Positions 30,397 to 38,710 of a stretch of DNA of 64,000 nt are shown here, piece after piece. The DNA is from a virus. The notes beneath the pieces were generated by a model that had not been told where the DNA came from, ran no database searches, and saw only the letters and a program-made list of their open reading frames with translations. Both the position numbers and the translations under genes were made by a program. The stretch's first letter is position 1, and each line of letters starts with the position of its first letter. The stretch lies in the IMG/VR virus record IMGVR_UViG_3300021599_001395, positions 1-64,000 of that record; one strand, 5' to 3'.

Positions 30397-31430
30397 TATG
30401 CTCTGTTATTTGTTTCGGGAAAAGGTATTTCTTGTTGTACGTATACTCGATCCACATTTTCATTAATTAATTCACTGACGATTCTTCTAACTCTACTATT
30501 ATCATATTCACTAGCAAGTATATTTGGTTCGACCATCGGTTCATCCCAATTAATTTCGTCAGGTAAATCTTCCTCTATTTCATCCTCTGAATCCAATTCT
30601 CTGATTGGTGCCAAAGCAATGGGTTCATCTATCATAGGATAGGATCGAAAATTTTCTTCTTCATATTTTTCACCAATTAATGATAAGTTTGACACAAAAT
30701 TGTTTTCGGTTTCATTTAAAATTATATCTAAAATATTTTTAGGTAAACAACTTTGCATAGAATCTATTCTTTCATCAATTTGATTCCAAAAACTAAATTC
30801 AATATCTTTGATCGATCTGAAAGACGCTACCTTTAGACCTGTTTTTTTATTTATGACATATATAAGAATACCTCTTCCTGCATATTTTCTAAAGTACGAT
30901 TTATCCTCCATGGTTGTACACCATTTTGTATTTGATCCGTATCTTTTTGATGCCTCATATGTTAATGGTCTAACAACTATCCATTCACCATCATCATGTA
31001 ATTTCAATATTTGTTTTTCCATTTCTTTTTCAACTGACTTCATTTCAGCAATTGTCAATTGATCTATTATTTCTTGAAAGTTATCATATGATGATAAATC
31101 ATTTTTTTCAACCAAACCTCTCTCATTTAATTCACAGAATTTTTTAAATCTAACCACATCCCCAACACTAAAATAATCATCAAATATTTTGTAAAATAAT
31201 AAAATTTGTATTGAGGTAAATTTATTTAATTTTTCACAATCAATTCCAAATTTTGTCTCCAATATTTTTTTTACTTCTTCACCATATTCATCAATTCTTT
31301 TCGTTCTTTTCATTAATCTCAGACCCAACTCAATATATTTTGATTTATCTTCGGGACAAATTAATGAAAAAAGATCAACAAGATTAATACAGTTTTCAAA
31401 TTCGTTTCTTAAATTTTTAATTCTTGACAT
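30396..31430 (-). CDS. phage protein with TKWCTT motif, 344 aa
   Basis: N-terminal helical domain, then WIVVRPLTYEASKRYGSNTK (about 156-175), WCTTMEDKSYFRKYAGRGIL and LKVASFRSIKDIEFS. This Cys motif, FxxYxGRGILIYVI and the next strand resemble the 27420 protein and PcfJ-type domains. A C-terminal acidic segment (EEDLPDEINWDEP) and a short tail follow. Function unknown. Confidence 0.66.
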   Translation of the reverse strand: MSRIKNLRNEFENCINLVDLFSLICPEDKSKYIELGLRLMKRTKRIDEYGEEVKKILETKFGIDCEKLNKFTSIQILLFYKIFDDYFSVGDVVRFKKFCELNERGLVEKNDLSSYDNFQEIIDQLTIAEMKSVEKEMEKQILKLHDDGEWIVVRPLTYEASKRYGSNTKWCTTMEDKSYFRKYAGRGILIYVINKKTGLKVASFRSIKDIEFSFWNQIDERIDSMQSCLPKNILDIILNETENNFVSNLSLIGEKYEEENFRSYPMIDEPIALAPIRELDSEDEIEEDLPDEINWDEPMVEPNILASEYDNSRVRRIVSELINENVDRVYVQQEIPFPETNNRA

Positions 31431-31439
31431 AGTATAGTT

Positions 31440-31577
31440 TTATATTGTTTCTTCTTCGATTTCGTTTAGTAATTCATTTTCTTCTTGTGTTCTTCTCTTT
31501 TTGAATTTTTGAACATCAATAACCATTTTTGTTACTAATGAAAGCAAAAGTACTAAAAAAATTGTTGATCCAATCAT
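31440..31577 (-). CDS. small membrane protein, 45 aa
   Basis: MIGSTIFLVLLLSLVTKMVI, followed by a charged tail (KKRRTQEENELLNEIEEE). One membrane span and a coiled-coil tail. It lies between two operon genes with 3-4 bp gaps. Confidence 0.6.
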   Translation of the reverse strand: MIGSTIFLVLLLSLVTKMVIDVQKFKKRRTQEENELLNEIEEETI

Positions 31578-31580
31578 AAT

Positions 31581-32036
31581 TTAAAATTTTAATTTTTGTT
31601 TTGATAATGTTATATTTGAAAATTCTTTTTCTCCTGTTATTTCTCTACCAAACCAGTCTATCGGTTTGAATTTGTCACAATCTTCTTGTGTTTTAAATTC
31701 AACTTCGGCAACTACTAAACCATTCGGATATGTATCGATATCAACAACATATTCACCACCGTGTGGGGACAATGTTGTCCTTATTTTTTCAAGTCTGTGC
31801 TTACATTTACCCAACATTTCCAAACCATCCAATAGTGGTATCTCATATTCGTATTCATCACGAATTTTATCTTTTGTATATTTTATACACAAGAAACTTT
31901 GATGGTCTATTACTCGTACTCTAACTTGTTTTCCTTTGTCGTGAAAAATATAACCTTGTTTTATAAGTTTTTTTGGTCCGAGATCTGGTGATATCGAAGT
32001 TTCAATTAAAAACTTTCTTTCAATTTCTTTTGCCAT
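31581..32036 (-). CDS. CYTH-domain phosphatase (triphosphate tunnel enzyme)
   Basis: 151 residues. EIERKFL (4-10), RVRVIDHQSF with KYTKDK, YEYEIPLLDGLE, EKIRTTL and VDIDTYPNGLVVAEVEF are the charged tunnel strands of CYTH proteins. These metal-dependent enzymes cleave inorganic or nucleoside triphosphates. All key Glu/Arg/Lys positions are recognisable. The function in the phage might be nucleotide or polyphosphate turnover; this is inference. Confidence 0.88.
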   Translation of the reverse strand: MAKEIERKFLIETSISPDLGPKKLIKQGYIFHDKGKQVRVRVIDHQSFLCIKYTKDKIRDEYEYEIPLLDGLEMLGKCKHRLEKIRTTLSPHGGEYVVDIDTYPNGLVVAEVEFKTQEDCDKFKPIDWFGREITGEKEFSNITLSKQKLKF

Positions 32037-32045
32037 TTTTAATTT

Positions 32046-32660
32046 TTAGGGACAATACAATATTGTTGGATTATCTTTATGAACATCAAGTCTAACATCT
32101 AAATCGTTTATCAAAAGTTTAAATTTAGACAGATTAAATGGTCTTGTAATCATATGATAACCATTTTTTGTTGGTAGAACTTCCAACATGGGTTCTTTAC
32201 CTGTTTCTGTTTGTAAATTTTCAACGTAATTATGTATACGAACTAAAACATCCATTCTGTTTTCAAAGTCTTTGAAATCTACATCAACTATCCATTTTTT
32301 ATCTTTATCTGAATGGAACTCACCACAGACCGAGTCAAACGCATTTTTAATTGCTGAATTGTTTCCACTTGAAATGTGATCGGCAACTCTCTTAATCATT
32401 TGAAGACCATTCTTTTTATAGTTTCTTTTGTTTAAACGAAAATACGCTCTAGCATTTTCATAATCACATAAAGACATTATCCTCGGAATAATTTTTATAT
32501 AGTGGTCAATTGATTCGACATAGTAGTTTTTAATAACTACCATATCTCTATCCATTTCAGGATTGTCCTTTCTTCTTTTAAGGATCTGTAAAAAATAAAA
32601 ATCATCCTTATCAAAAGATAACATTGTTCCGATTTTTGCACTATTATCTACCGACATCAT
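32046..32660 (-). CDS. primase-polymerase-like (AEP-fold?) protein
   Basis: 204 residues. NARAYFRLNKRNYKKNGLQM, then WIVDVDFKDF (motif I-like DxD) and VLPTKNGYHMIT (motif II-like xxH) near 180 and RLDVHKDNPTILY at the end fit archaeo-eukaryotic primase order. Similar short proteins occur in Bacteroidota phages with a clear 'ARAYxRLN' segment. No zinc knuckle or helicase domain. Assignment is tentative. Confidence 0.5.
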   Translation of the reverse strand: MMSVDNSAKIGTMLSFDKDDFYFLQILKRRKDNPEMDRDMVVIKNYYVESIDHYIKIIPRIMSLCDYENARAYFRLNKRNYKKNGLQMIKRVADHISSGNNSAIKNAFDSVCGEFHSDKDKKWIVDVDFKDFENRMDVLVRIHNYVENLQTETGKEPMLEVLPTKNGYHMITRPFNLSKFKLLINDLDVRLDVHKDNPTILYCP

Positions 32661-32935
32661 CTACCGAATTTAAAATTTTTCAAATCAATATAATCAGGAA
32701 CTGATATGTTTTTTATTTTTCGATATTCTTTTTCATTACACATCATTGGATATGTTTCACCATACGTCTCATTACATCTTACGGAAAATTCCTCGATGAA
32801 ACTAATAATGTTATTTAGGTGATCATCTGACAGATCTTTTATTAATCTATATTTTAATGGTTCATCACCATTTTTACCGAATGATCCCCATTGTTGTGTC
32901 TGCCTAATTTCTTCATGTTTTTGAATATCAAACAT
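32657..32935 (-). CDS. conserved hypothetical phage protein, 92 aa
   Basis: QQWGSFGKNGDEPLKYRLIK and DLSDDHLNNIISFI are recurrent in phages; the rest is helical with CNETYGETYPMMCNE. Function unknown. Overlaps the next gene by 4 bp. Confidence 0.68.
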   Translation of the reverse strand: MFDIQKHEEIRQTQQWGSFGKNGDEPLKYRLIKDLSDDHLNNIISFIEEFSVRCNETYGETYPMMCNEKEYRKIKNISVPDYIDLKNFKFGR

Positions 32936-32937
32936 AA

Positions 32938-33114
32938 TTAATTGTTTTTATTTCTGTTAACTAAAAGATAAACCATAAAATATGAAGTAAAATATGATAA
33001 TAAAAACCAGTCCCACCAACCCATAGTTTCATTGTAAATGTATTGTCTGGTACTATACACTCCAAGTATATAAACCCCAATTGTATAAAATATAAAGGCA
33101 AAAAATCTTTTCAT
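32938..33114 (-). CDS. two-span membrane protein, 58 aa
   Basis: Start 33114 (MKRFFAFIFYTIGVYILG) shares one base with the stop of the exonuclease gene (TAATG). Two hydrophobic segments flank YNETMGWWDWF. Short basic tail. Could be a holin-like protein by size, but charge pattern is not diagnostic. Confidence 0.6.
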   Translation of the reverse strand: MKRFFAFIFYTIGVYILGVYSTRQYIYNETMGWWDWFLLSYFTSYFMVYLLVNRNKNN

Positions 33115-33785
33115 TAATAAAATTTTCTTAAAACTTGAACCACGTCCCAAGCATCTTCTAAAGCATTATGTGTAACAATTCCTTCGATTCCCTTTCTTTC
33201 TTTACATTTTGTTAGTGAAGGTAATGAATCATCATTGATCCAATCAACACATAATATCGCAGGATCTAATACTCGTTGTCTTGTTCTGATTAATTTTTGC
33301 CACCAAGGAAGTTGTTGTAAGAACAACTTGTCAAATGTACCAAAGTTTTTACCCGCAACATTAATCGTTATTGGTTTAGTCCCGTTGTTTATCATGGGTC
33401 TATGTTTACCATTAACATGTTCAACATAACCACCACTATTATTAATAAGACCATGACCTAAACCATTTTCTTCTAAGAACCAATATAATTGTTTGACAAC
33501 ATCTTCTTTCTCCAAAAAAAGATAATCGGTATGTGTATTCATATTGAATCTTAGTTCATCGTCACCCTCAAGATACTCACCGATCATTGATATGATATCT
33601 TTATTCATTGTCAGTGCTCTTGGTGAACCGACAATTTCATTTTGGAGAACAATTGCATTGAATTTAGGTATCTCGTTAAATGGTAATTTTTTGGTTGTAT
33701 CTTCAATGATTGCACCTATTGAAAGAACTTTGTGTTTCTCCGGATCTAAACCAGAGGTTTCTATGTCAATTGAACAATAAATCAT
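33114..33785 (-). CDS. DnaQ-type 3'-5' exonuclease (DEDDh)
   Basis: 223 residues. Motif I SIDIETSGLDPE gives Asp7 and Glu9, motif II AGKNFGTFD the third acid, and the C-terminal THNALEDAWD gives His and Asp of the DEDDh set. Family members trim DNA or RNA 3' ends (oligoribonuclease, RNase T, epsilon). The extra segment with SGGYVEHVNGKHRPMINNG is unusual. Probably an editing or nucleotide-recycling enzyme. Confidence 0.85.
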   Translation of the reverse strand: MIYCSIDIETSGLDPEKHKVLSIGAIIEDTTKKLPFNEIPKFNAIVLQNEIVGSPRALTMNKDIISMIGEYLEGDDELRFNMNTHTDYLFLEKEDVVKQLYWFLEENGLGHGLINNSGGYVEHVNGKHRPMINNGTKPITINVAGKNFGTFDKLFLQQLPWWQKLIRTRQRVLDPAILCVDWINDDSLPSLTKCKERKGIEGIVTHNALEDAWDVVQVLRKFY

Positions 33786-33828
33786 GGGATTGTTTTATAA
33801 CACAAATATATGAAAAACAATTCACAAT

Positions 33829-33863
33829 AAAAAAAATAACCCCGAAATTTTCGGGGTTATTTT
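33829..33863 (-). terminator. rho-independent terminator (minus, possibly both strands)
   Basis: AATAACCCCGAAA / TTTCGGGGTTATT perfect inverted repeat; on the minus strand it is followed by an eight-T run. It ends the transcript of the 33881 gene. Confidence 0.85.
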
Positions 33864-33880
33864 ATATAATTAACTTTAAA

Positions 33881-34171
33881 TTAATTTGGTGCTTTCATTG
33901 TTTTACCAGTATTTGTATCGGTAACAACAATATTACCATTTTGATCTTTACCAATTAACAAGTCTGGAGTATCGTACTTTCCATCAAAATCTAATTCAGA
34001 AGGATCTATCCCGAATTTTTCAAGACTACTTGGTAAATCCATTTGATCGACAGATAATTCTTCCGGTTGTATTTTTGTATCGAAATCGTCAAATTCACCA
34101 TTACTTTCTTTAAGAATGTTATTTACGATTTTTTCAATATCAGATTGTTTTAATTTTATAACTTTTGACAT
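33881..34171 (-). CDS. small acidic protein with capsid-targeting-like N-terminus, 96 aa
   Basis: The first 22 residues (MSKVIKLKQSDIEKIVNNIL + KE) form an amphipathic helix ending LKE, the (L/I)xE pattern cut in T4 internal head proteins. The mature part is acidic with a DGKYDTPDLLIGKDQNGNI beta hairpin. Its own late-type motif lies upstream and a terminator follows. The packaging role is inference. Confidence 0.7.
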   Translation of the reverse strand: MSKVIKLKQSDIEKIVNNILKESNGEFDDFDTKIQPEELSVDQMDLPSSLEKFGIDPSELDFDGKYDTPDLLIGKDQNGNIVVTDTNTGKTMKAPN

Positions 34172-34182
34172 AATAGTTTTAT

Positions 34183-34194
34183 CAATAAATATCC
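34183..34194 (-). promoter_or_regulatory. late-type motif GGATATTTATTG
   Basis: On the minus strand GGATATTTATTGATAAAAC precedes ATG by 12 bp. It belongs to a set with the shared core GATATTTATA. Confidence 0.5.
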
Positions 34195-34197
34195 CAA

Positions 34198-34389
34198 TTA
34201 ATCAAAAAATGACTTAATCGTTAATGCCACAACTAAAACAATTAATAAAATTGCGAATCCGCCCCATAATGGGGCCGTTACCCACCACCAAGACCAATCG
34301 ATTACGTTGGTTAATTTTAAGGTCATGAATATTAAAAACATTAAACCAAAAAAACCGACACCACCACTTGAAGTATTTTTTTCTGACAT
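34198..34389 (-). CDS. transmembrane Fragile-X-F-like protein, 63 aa
   Basis: Two membrane spans with the hallmark KLTNVIDWSWWWVTAPLWGG (residues 25-44). Proteins of this name occur in many phages and bacteria and have no known function. Ends in IKSFFD. Confidence 0.76.
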   Translation of the reverse strand: MSEKNTSSGGVGFFGLMFLIFMTLKLTNVIDWSWWWVTAPLWGGFAILLIVLVVALTIKSFFD

Positions 34390-34600
34390 AATTTTAATTT
34401 AAAAAGTTGGGTTCAAAGATCAAACAAAATAAATATAAAAAGAGTTTTAAGTAATGACTTTTCTAATTTTGACTATTTGTGTGTTAAGTTTTGAATACAT
34501 TAACATCATCTTTTAATCAATATAATGCTAGAATTGGTAACGGAGACCAACCGTCTTGTATTATTTATTAGTTATCACTTATCCCCCAACTAAGAGTTTA

Positions 34601-35041
34601 TTAATCAATTAATGTGTTATGGTTCCAAACATCCAATTCGTCTTGGATCATTTCTATTTTAAGTTCCAAATTTTTAACCATTGTATCTCTTTCAATAATA
34701 TTAATTTCGGATTGTTTAACAACTATTTTATCGTCCCATCTACTTGCATTAACTTTACCATTTGTGCAATCCAAACCTCTTAATAGTTTAACTTGGTTTT
34801 TTAATTCCGCAAGTTCAAAGATTTTACCATACATAGGTAAATTGGCCTTGTGAATTTTGGTTTTCAATTGAGTCAATTCCTCAGTTAATTCAAACCACTT
34901 TTTAAGTGATTCTGTTGCCGAATACGGTCTACTATTCCCTTCTTCAACCACATTATATACTTGTGCCTTTGTGAACTCTTCTTTAATAAGTCCAACTAAT
35001 TTGTTTTTTTTCTTTAACGCTTGTTTGATATTCATATCCAT
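34601..35041 (-). CDS. coiled-coil phage protein, 146 aa
   Basis: MNIKQALKKKNKLVGLIKEE, SYSATESLKKW-like segment, ELTQLKTKIHKANLPMYGKI and LELKIEMIQDELDVWNHNT suit a helical bundle family frequent in phages (I recall DIP1984-like proteins). No enzymatic motif. Function unknown. Confidence 0.7.
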   Translation of the reverse strand: MDMNIKQALKKKNKLVGLIKEEFTKAQVYNVVEEGNSRPYSATESLKKWFELTEELTQLKTKIHKANLPMYGKIFELAELKNQVKLLRGLDCTNGKVNASRWDDKIVVKQSEINIIERDTMVKNLELKIEMIQDELDVWNHNTLID

Positions 35042-35081
35042 GTTTTTTATAAAAGTAAATAAATTGTTTCAAATAAAAAAA

Positions 35082-35738
35082 TTAACCGACAACATTTTTC
35101 ATATCATCGGTATGATGATCTAAAGATCCAAGTTCTGAACCTATTTGTACTTTCTTCATTGGGTTCATAACCTCTCTTAATAAATCGTAAGGTCTGAATT
35201 CGGGATGTCCGTCCATACCAATATCCATTCTTCTACCTCCACTTATTCTTTTATCTGTTTGTAGATGACAGTGTCCGTGTAGATGTATTCTACCCTTTCT
35301 AAGACTATTCCACGATGTTATAGGATAGTGCATACATTCAAGTGTTTCACCCATGTAATTTACCTGTAAAAACCATTGAACACTGGTAAATAAACTCCTA
35401 CAATTACCCCTATTTAAATCTATGTGGTGATCGTGGTTACCTAAAACCAAATGTATTTCTTCACATATAATTCTTTTTCTGAATATTTCTATATTCTCAA
35501 AACCACCGAACGACCAATCACCCAAATGAATTAAAACATCATCTTGACCCACAGTATCATTTATATTGTAAATAATATTTGCGTTCATCTTTTCCAATGT
35601 ATCAAAATTTCTTGTTTGTTCAATGGGTATAGAACCGTCGGGCATACGCCAATTTGTTACTCCTCTACATATATTTTTATGATCGTAATGGGTGTCAGAT
35701 GTGATCCAAACTTTCCTATCTTTATCTATTTTCAACAT
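35082..35738 (-). CDS. calcineurin-like metallophosphoesterase
   Basis: 218 residues. Metal-binding motifs: SDTHYDH (14-20), HLGDWSFGG (71-79), GNHDHH (100-105), MHYP (136-139) and HGHCH (154-158). It is a small phosphoesterase of the phage type often called phage phosphoesterase; substrate unknown (nucleotides or nucleic-acid ends are typical). The last 40 residues are an extra tail. A -7-like element TATCTTTG (35760-35753) precedes it. Confidence 0.85.
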   Translation of the reverse strand: MLKIDKDRKVWITSDTHYDHKNICRGVTNWRMPDGSIPIEQTRNFDTLEKMNANIIYNINDTVGQDDVLIHLGDWSFGGFENIEIFRKRIICEEIHLVLGNHDHHIDLNRGNCRSLFTSVQWFLQVNYMGETLECMHYPITSWNSLRKGRIHLHGHCHLQTDKRISGGRRMDIGMDGHPEFRPYDLLREVMNPMKKVQIGSELGSLDHHTDDMKNVVG

Positions 35739-35770
35739 AAGACAAAGATATAAAATTTTATTTTTAATAA

Positions 35771-35806
35771 CAAAAAAAACCCCCGATTTTTTTTCGGGGG
35801 TTTTTA
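35771..35806 (-). terminator. rho-independent terminator
   Basis: On the minus strand CCCCCGA...TCGGGGG followed by an eight-T run directly after the 35807 gene stop. Strong stem, so it isolates the phosphoesterase gene. Confidence 0.9.
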
Positions 35807-37036
35807 TTATTTTTTAATTTCTTGTACGATTTTATTTATCAAAACGTCCATTTTACTTTCCGGTAAATCTAAACGTGTGGCTGTTGCCACTCCTAACATA
35901 TAGTTAGGTTTCAATGATTGTATTTGATTTTTCAAATCATCAAACGCCTCAATTAAACCTTGTAATATAGATGGGTTATCCAATACAGTATATTTGTTAT
36001 CAAATGTAGTATATGGATCACTTAAATCGATATCAACTTCTTTACTTGAGGTAATAACTTGTGTTTCTTTTAATCCACTAATACGAAATTCTTCACTTAA
36101 TTTTTTACCAAATTTAATATTCATACTGACATCCCATTTATATGTTTTTTGATCCGCATTTAATTTACCATTAATTCTGAAATCTAATCTAACAGCAACA
36201 TCTAAATTATCTGTCTCCAATCCAAATCTATCCAAAACATATCTGGATGTTTTACCTTTATATTCTTGTTTGTATTTTTTAGTACTTTCCCAATTTTGAT
36301 AAATTAAATTAAATTGTCTGGCCAAATATTGTGATTTAAAATTATCAGGTAGATCCTCTGATCTACCGGTTGCATATTTAATTCTATCTGAAATCGCCTT
36401 TTTAAAATCGGAGGAAGTTTTATATGAATTATAAGAATGTGTTCCCCACTCAATTTTATTATTACTTATTTCACCATATGCATCTAAATGTTTTCTATCC
36501 CTACTAATTGTTGGTATACTTCTAGTTTCAAGAATTTTTTCCATTTCCGAATTATCAATAAAATAACGATCAATAATTGGATTTAATTTTCTTAAAATAC
36601 TTTCTTTTTCATCATATTGTTCACCACTTGGTTTGTAACCGCCGGCCAATGCTTTTTCAACAGGTCTATGATATTTTCCTCTTGTACATGCAATTATCTG
36701 TGGTTCTAACTTATGTTCTAACCTAAGTTGTTCAAGCCAATCCTTATGTTTTTCCATGAACTCATTTAACTCTTCACAATCTAACGGAACCGCCAATATT
36801 TCACTACCTTCGGTTTGTGTTGGATTAACAACCCAATAATCGGGAATCCCATCTTCACCAATTTTTGTTGGATTATCTGGGTGCCAACCTGCAACAAATT
36901 TTGGATATATTATTTCATTTGTTTTAGGATTCCTTCTTATATCTTGTTTCCCACTTTTTCTAAGTGCCATCTCCTCAACATCCATTGAGTCGACTTCTTC
37001 CATTATTTTAACTAAACTCTTTTTTGAAAATTCCAT
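35807..37036 (-). CDS. hypothetical virion-type protein with capsid-targeting-like N-terminus, 409 aa
   Basis: N-terminus MEFSKKSLVKIMEEVDSM contains an amphipathic helix and IME (11-13). The rest is alpha/beta with FVAGWHPDNPTKIGEDG and a beta-rich C-terminal part (WDVSMNIKFGKKL). No enzyme motif. A late-type motif lies 5-19 bp upstream and a terminator follows. By its start and promoter it resembles an internal head protein; that is inference. Confidence 0.7.
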   Translation of the reverse strand: MEFSKKSLVKIMEEVDSMDVEEMALRKSGKQDIRRNPKTNEIIYPKFVAGWHPDNPTKIGEDGIPDYWVVNPTQTEGSEILAVPLDCEELNEFMEKHKDWLEQLRLEHKLEPQIIACTRGKYHRPVEKALAGGYKPSGEQYDEKESILRKLNPIIDRYFIDNSEMEKILETRSIPTISRDRKHLDAYGEISNNKIEWGTHSYNSYKTSSDFKKAISDRIKYATGRSEDLPDNFKSQYLARQFNLIYQNWESTKKYKQEYKGKTSRYVLDRFGLETDNLDVAVRLDFRINGKLNADQKTYKWDVSMNIKFGKKLSEEFRISGLKETQVITSSKEVDIDLSDPYTTFDNKYTVLDNPSILQGLIEAFDDLKNQIQSLKPNYMLGVATATRLDLPESKMDVLINKIVQEIKK

Positions 37037-37040
37037 TGTT

Positions 37041-37055
37041 TTTATTTATAAATAG
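37041..37055 (-). promoter_or_regulatory. late-type motif CTATTTATAAATAAA
   Basis: On the minus strand CTATTTATAAATAAA ends 4 bp before ATG 37036. The TATAAATA core equals the T4 late promoter box, but the distance to ATG is very short. Confidence 0.55.
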
Positions 37056-37073
37056 TTTTGATTTATTTTAAAT

Positions 37074-38684
37074 TTAGGAAACGTTTGATAACTGTCTAAT
37101 GGTATTATTAACTCTAGTGGTTGCTTTAGTCCAACCTCCTGCAATTAATTCTTCCCTTTGTTTAGTAACTAATTGTATCAATTCTTCGTCAGATAACCCA
37201 TTATTAACTCCCTCTTCTAATTTATTTGCAAATTTTTGGAAGAATCCTGGTCCGTTCCAACAAGCATATGACATATGTAAAAGTAAACCAGGATTACCCT
37301 CTATTCTTTTTTTAACTTCACTATTTTTTACATAGTTACTCATATTTTGATCGTATAGTCTTTTCATGACTTTAGCGGCCAACTCTTTTAATCTTCCTTC
37401 AAGTGGACCTCCCCTATAGTTATATTTCCATACTTGACAAAATTTATCCATACCTAACCTTTGTTTCTCTTCATCAATAATTTTGAAAAATTCTCTACCT
37501 TCTGCTGAAATGTTTTCAATTTTTCCAGCCTTTCTATCTAAACCAAACAAAGTTTCACCGGATTTATTATAAATGGAATCATATGGGTGATTTTTACATT
37601 CCCAATAGTTCCAATACCCACCTTCGAATGTATCAATTACTTTTTGGGTTATAGTCATCCAATTGGAATCAACACCCCCACCAGATATAAATGTAGTATC
37701 GATATATTTTTTAAGATCTTCGGATTTTACTCCCTTTGTTTTAAGTAGTTCAATTAACTTATTTAACATTTCAGGTGTTGCTTTACTATTACTTACACTA
37801 CCTGAATCTGAAACACTAGCAGGTAATTCGGATGCCCCGACTTTATTTGATACGTGTAAATGGTTAAAGTGATTTCCTCCCGTATTTGTCTGCCACAAAA
37901 CAGCCTTATCATTTCCACTTTCAACATTACGTCTATAACCTAAAGATTCTAATGCGGAAGCTAATCTATTACCTAATTCTCTAAATTTTGCATTACCGTT
38001 TGTTGAGCTAGTTGCTCCACCAGCACCAACACCATCTAATATAGCAATATCGACACCCGTACCATCCATGTGACGACTCTTATTTTTACTTTTTGTAAAA
38101 TACCCGTGTCCTGTTTTTGCGGTTGTTATTGTTGCAACCAATCCTGCTGCACCTGCGGCTTTATTTAAATCATCAAGTAATCCCTGATTAACAAAGTCAT
38201 TCTGAGTACCATCAAAATCAATTTTTAAATTAGGATATGATATTGTTTTTAATTGGGTCATCGCTTCACCCAATGTTTCGGCACCATCTTTAACATCATT
38301 ATCGGATTTAAATTTCTCAACTGCCGCTGCCGTTTCTCTACCATATAAACCATCCACACCAAATCTAGGTAACTGATACCCTAATATCATTAACCCTATT
38401 TGCATAGATTCAACTTCCTTTTGGAAGTTCATCGATCCCATCTCTTGTTGTGAAATTCCTCCACCATCTGCAGCTTTTTTCAACGTATCAAAGAATTGTT
38501 GAACATCGGAAGAAACCAAATCCGCCTTTTTGGGGTCGTCAATTTTTTTCCCCTCTTTATCATCAGCACCTTTACCTGTTATTTTACCCAATATCTTATC
38601 AAGTAGGCTTTGTTCTGATAACAACTCTTTACCATATGTTAGAGTATGTATTCTTTCAAGTTCTTCGATTAATGATTTCTTCAT
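37074..38684 (-). CDS. three-domain peptidoglycan hydrolase with capsid-targeting-like N-terminus
   Basis: 536 residues. (i) N-terminal MKKSLIEELERIHTLTYGKE then LLSE (LSE at 22-24). (ii) 85-150: PG-binding domain (FGVDGLYGRETAAAVEKFKS). (iii) 160-280: M15-like D,D/L,D-peptidase with SRHMDGTGVDIA (His205, Asp212) and HFNHLHVS (His275/277). (iv) 340-536: GH108-like muramidase with DTFEGGYWN (Glu354) and SGETLFGLDRKAG. It likely breaks both glycan strands and peptide bridges during infection as a virion enzyme. No signal peptide. Confidence 0.8.
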   Translation of the reverse strand: MKKSLIEELERIHTLTYGKELLSEQSLLDKILGKITGKGADDKEGKKIDDPKKADLVSSDVQQFFDTLKKAADGGGISQQEMGSMNFQKEVESMQIGLMILGYQLPRFGVDGLYGRETAAAVEKFKSDNDVKDGAETLGEAMTQLKTISYPNLKIDFDGTQNDFVNQGLLDDLNKAAGAAGLVATITTAKTGHGYFTKSKNKSRHMDGTGVDIAILDGVGAGGATSSTNGNAKFRELGNRLASALESLGYRRNVESGNDKAVLWQTNTGGNHFNHLHVSNKVGASELPASVSDSGSVSNSKATPEMLNKLIELLKTKGVKSEDLKKYIDTTFISGGGVDSNWMTITQKVIDTFEGGYWNYWECKNHPYDSIYNKSGETLFGLDRKAGKIENISAEGREFFKIIDEEKQRLGMDKFCQVWKYNYRGGPLEGRLKELAAKVMKRLYDQNMSNYVKNSEVKKRIEGNPGLLLHMSYACWNGPGFFQKFANKLEEGVNNGLSDEELIQLVTKQREELIAGGWTKATTRVNNTIRQLSNVS

Positions 38685-38687
38685 AAT

Positions 38688-38700
38688 AGTATAAATATCC
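38688..38700 (-). promoter_or_regulatory. late-type motif GGATATTTATACT
   Basis: On the minus strand GGATATTTATACTATT ends 0-3 bp before ATG 38684. Same core as at 34183 and 60511. Confidence 0.5.
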
Positions 38701-38710
38701 GAAAAAATCG

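Noticed and set aside
33803-33810. TATATTTG (minus strand) upstream of the exonuclease gene as a full promoter
   Set aside because: The -7-like box is present but no TTTG at 17-23 bp; kept only as a possible weak signal.
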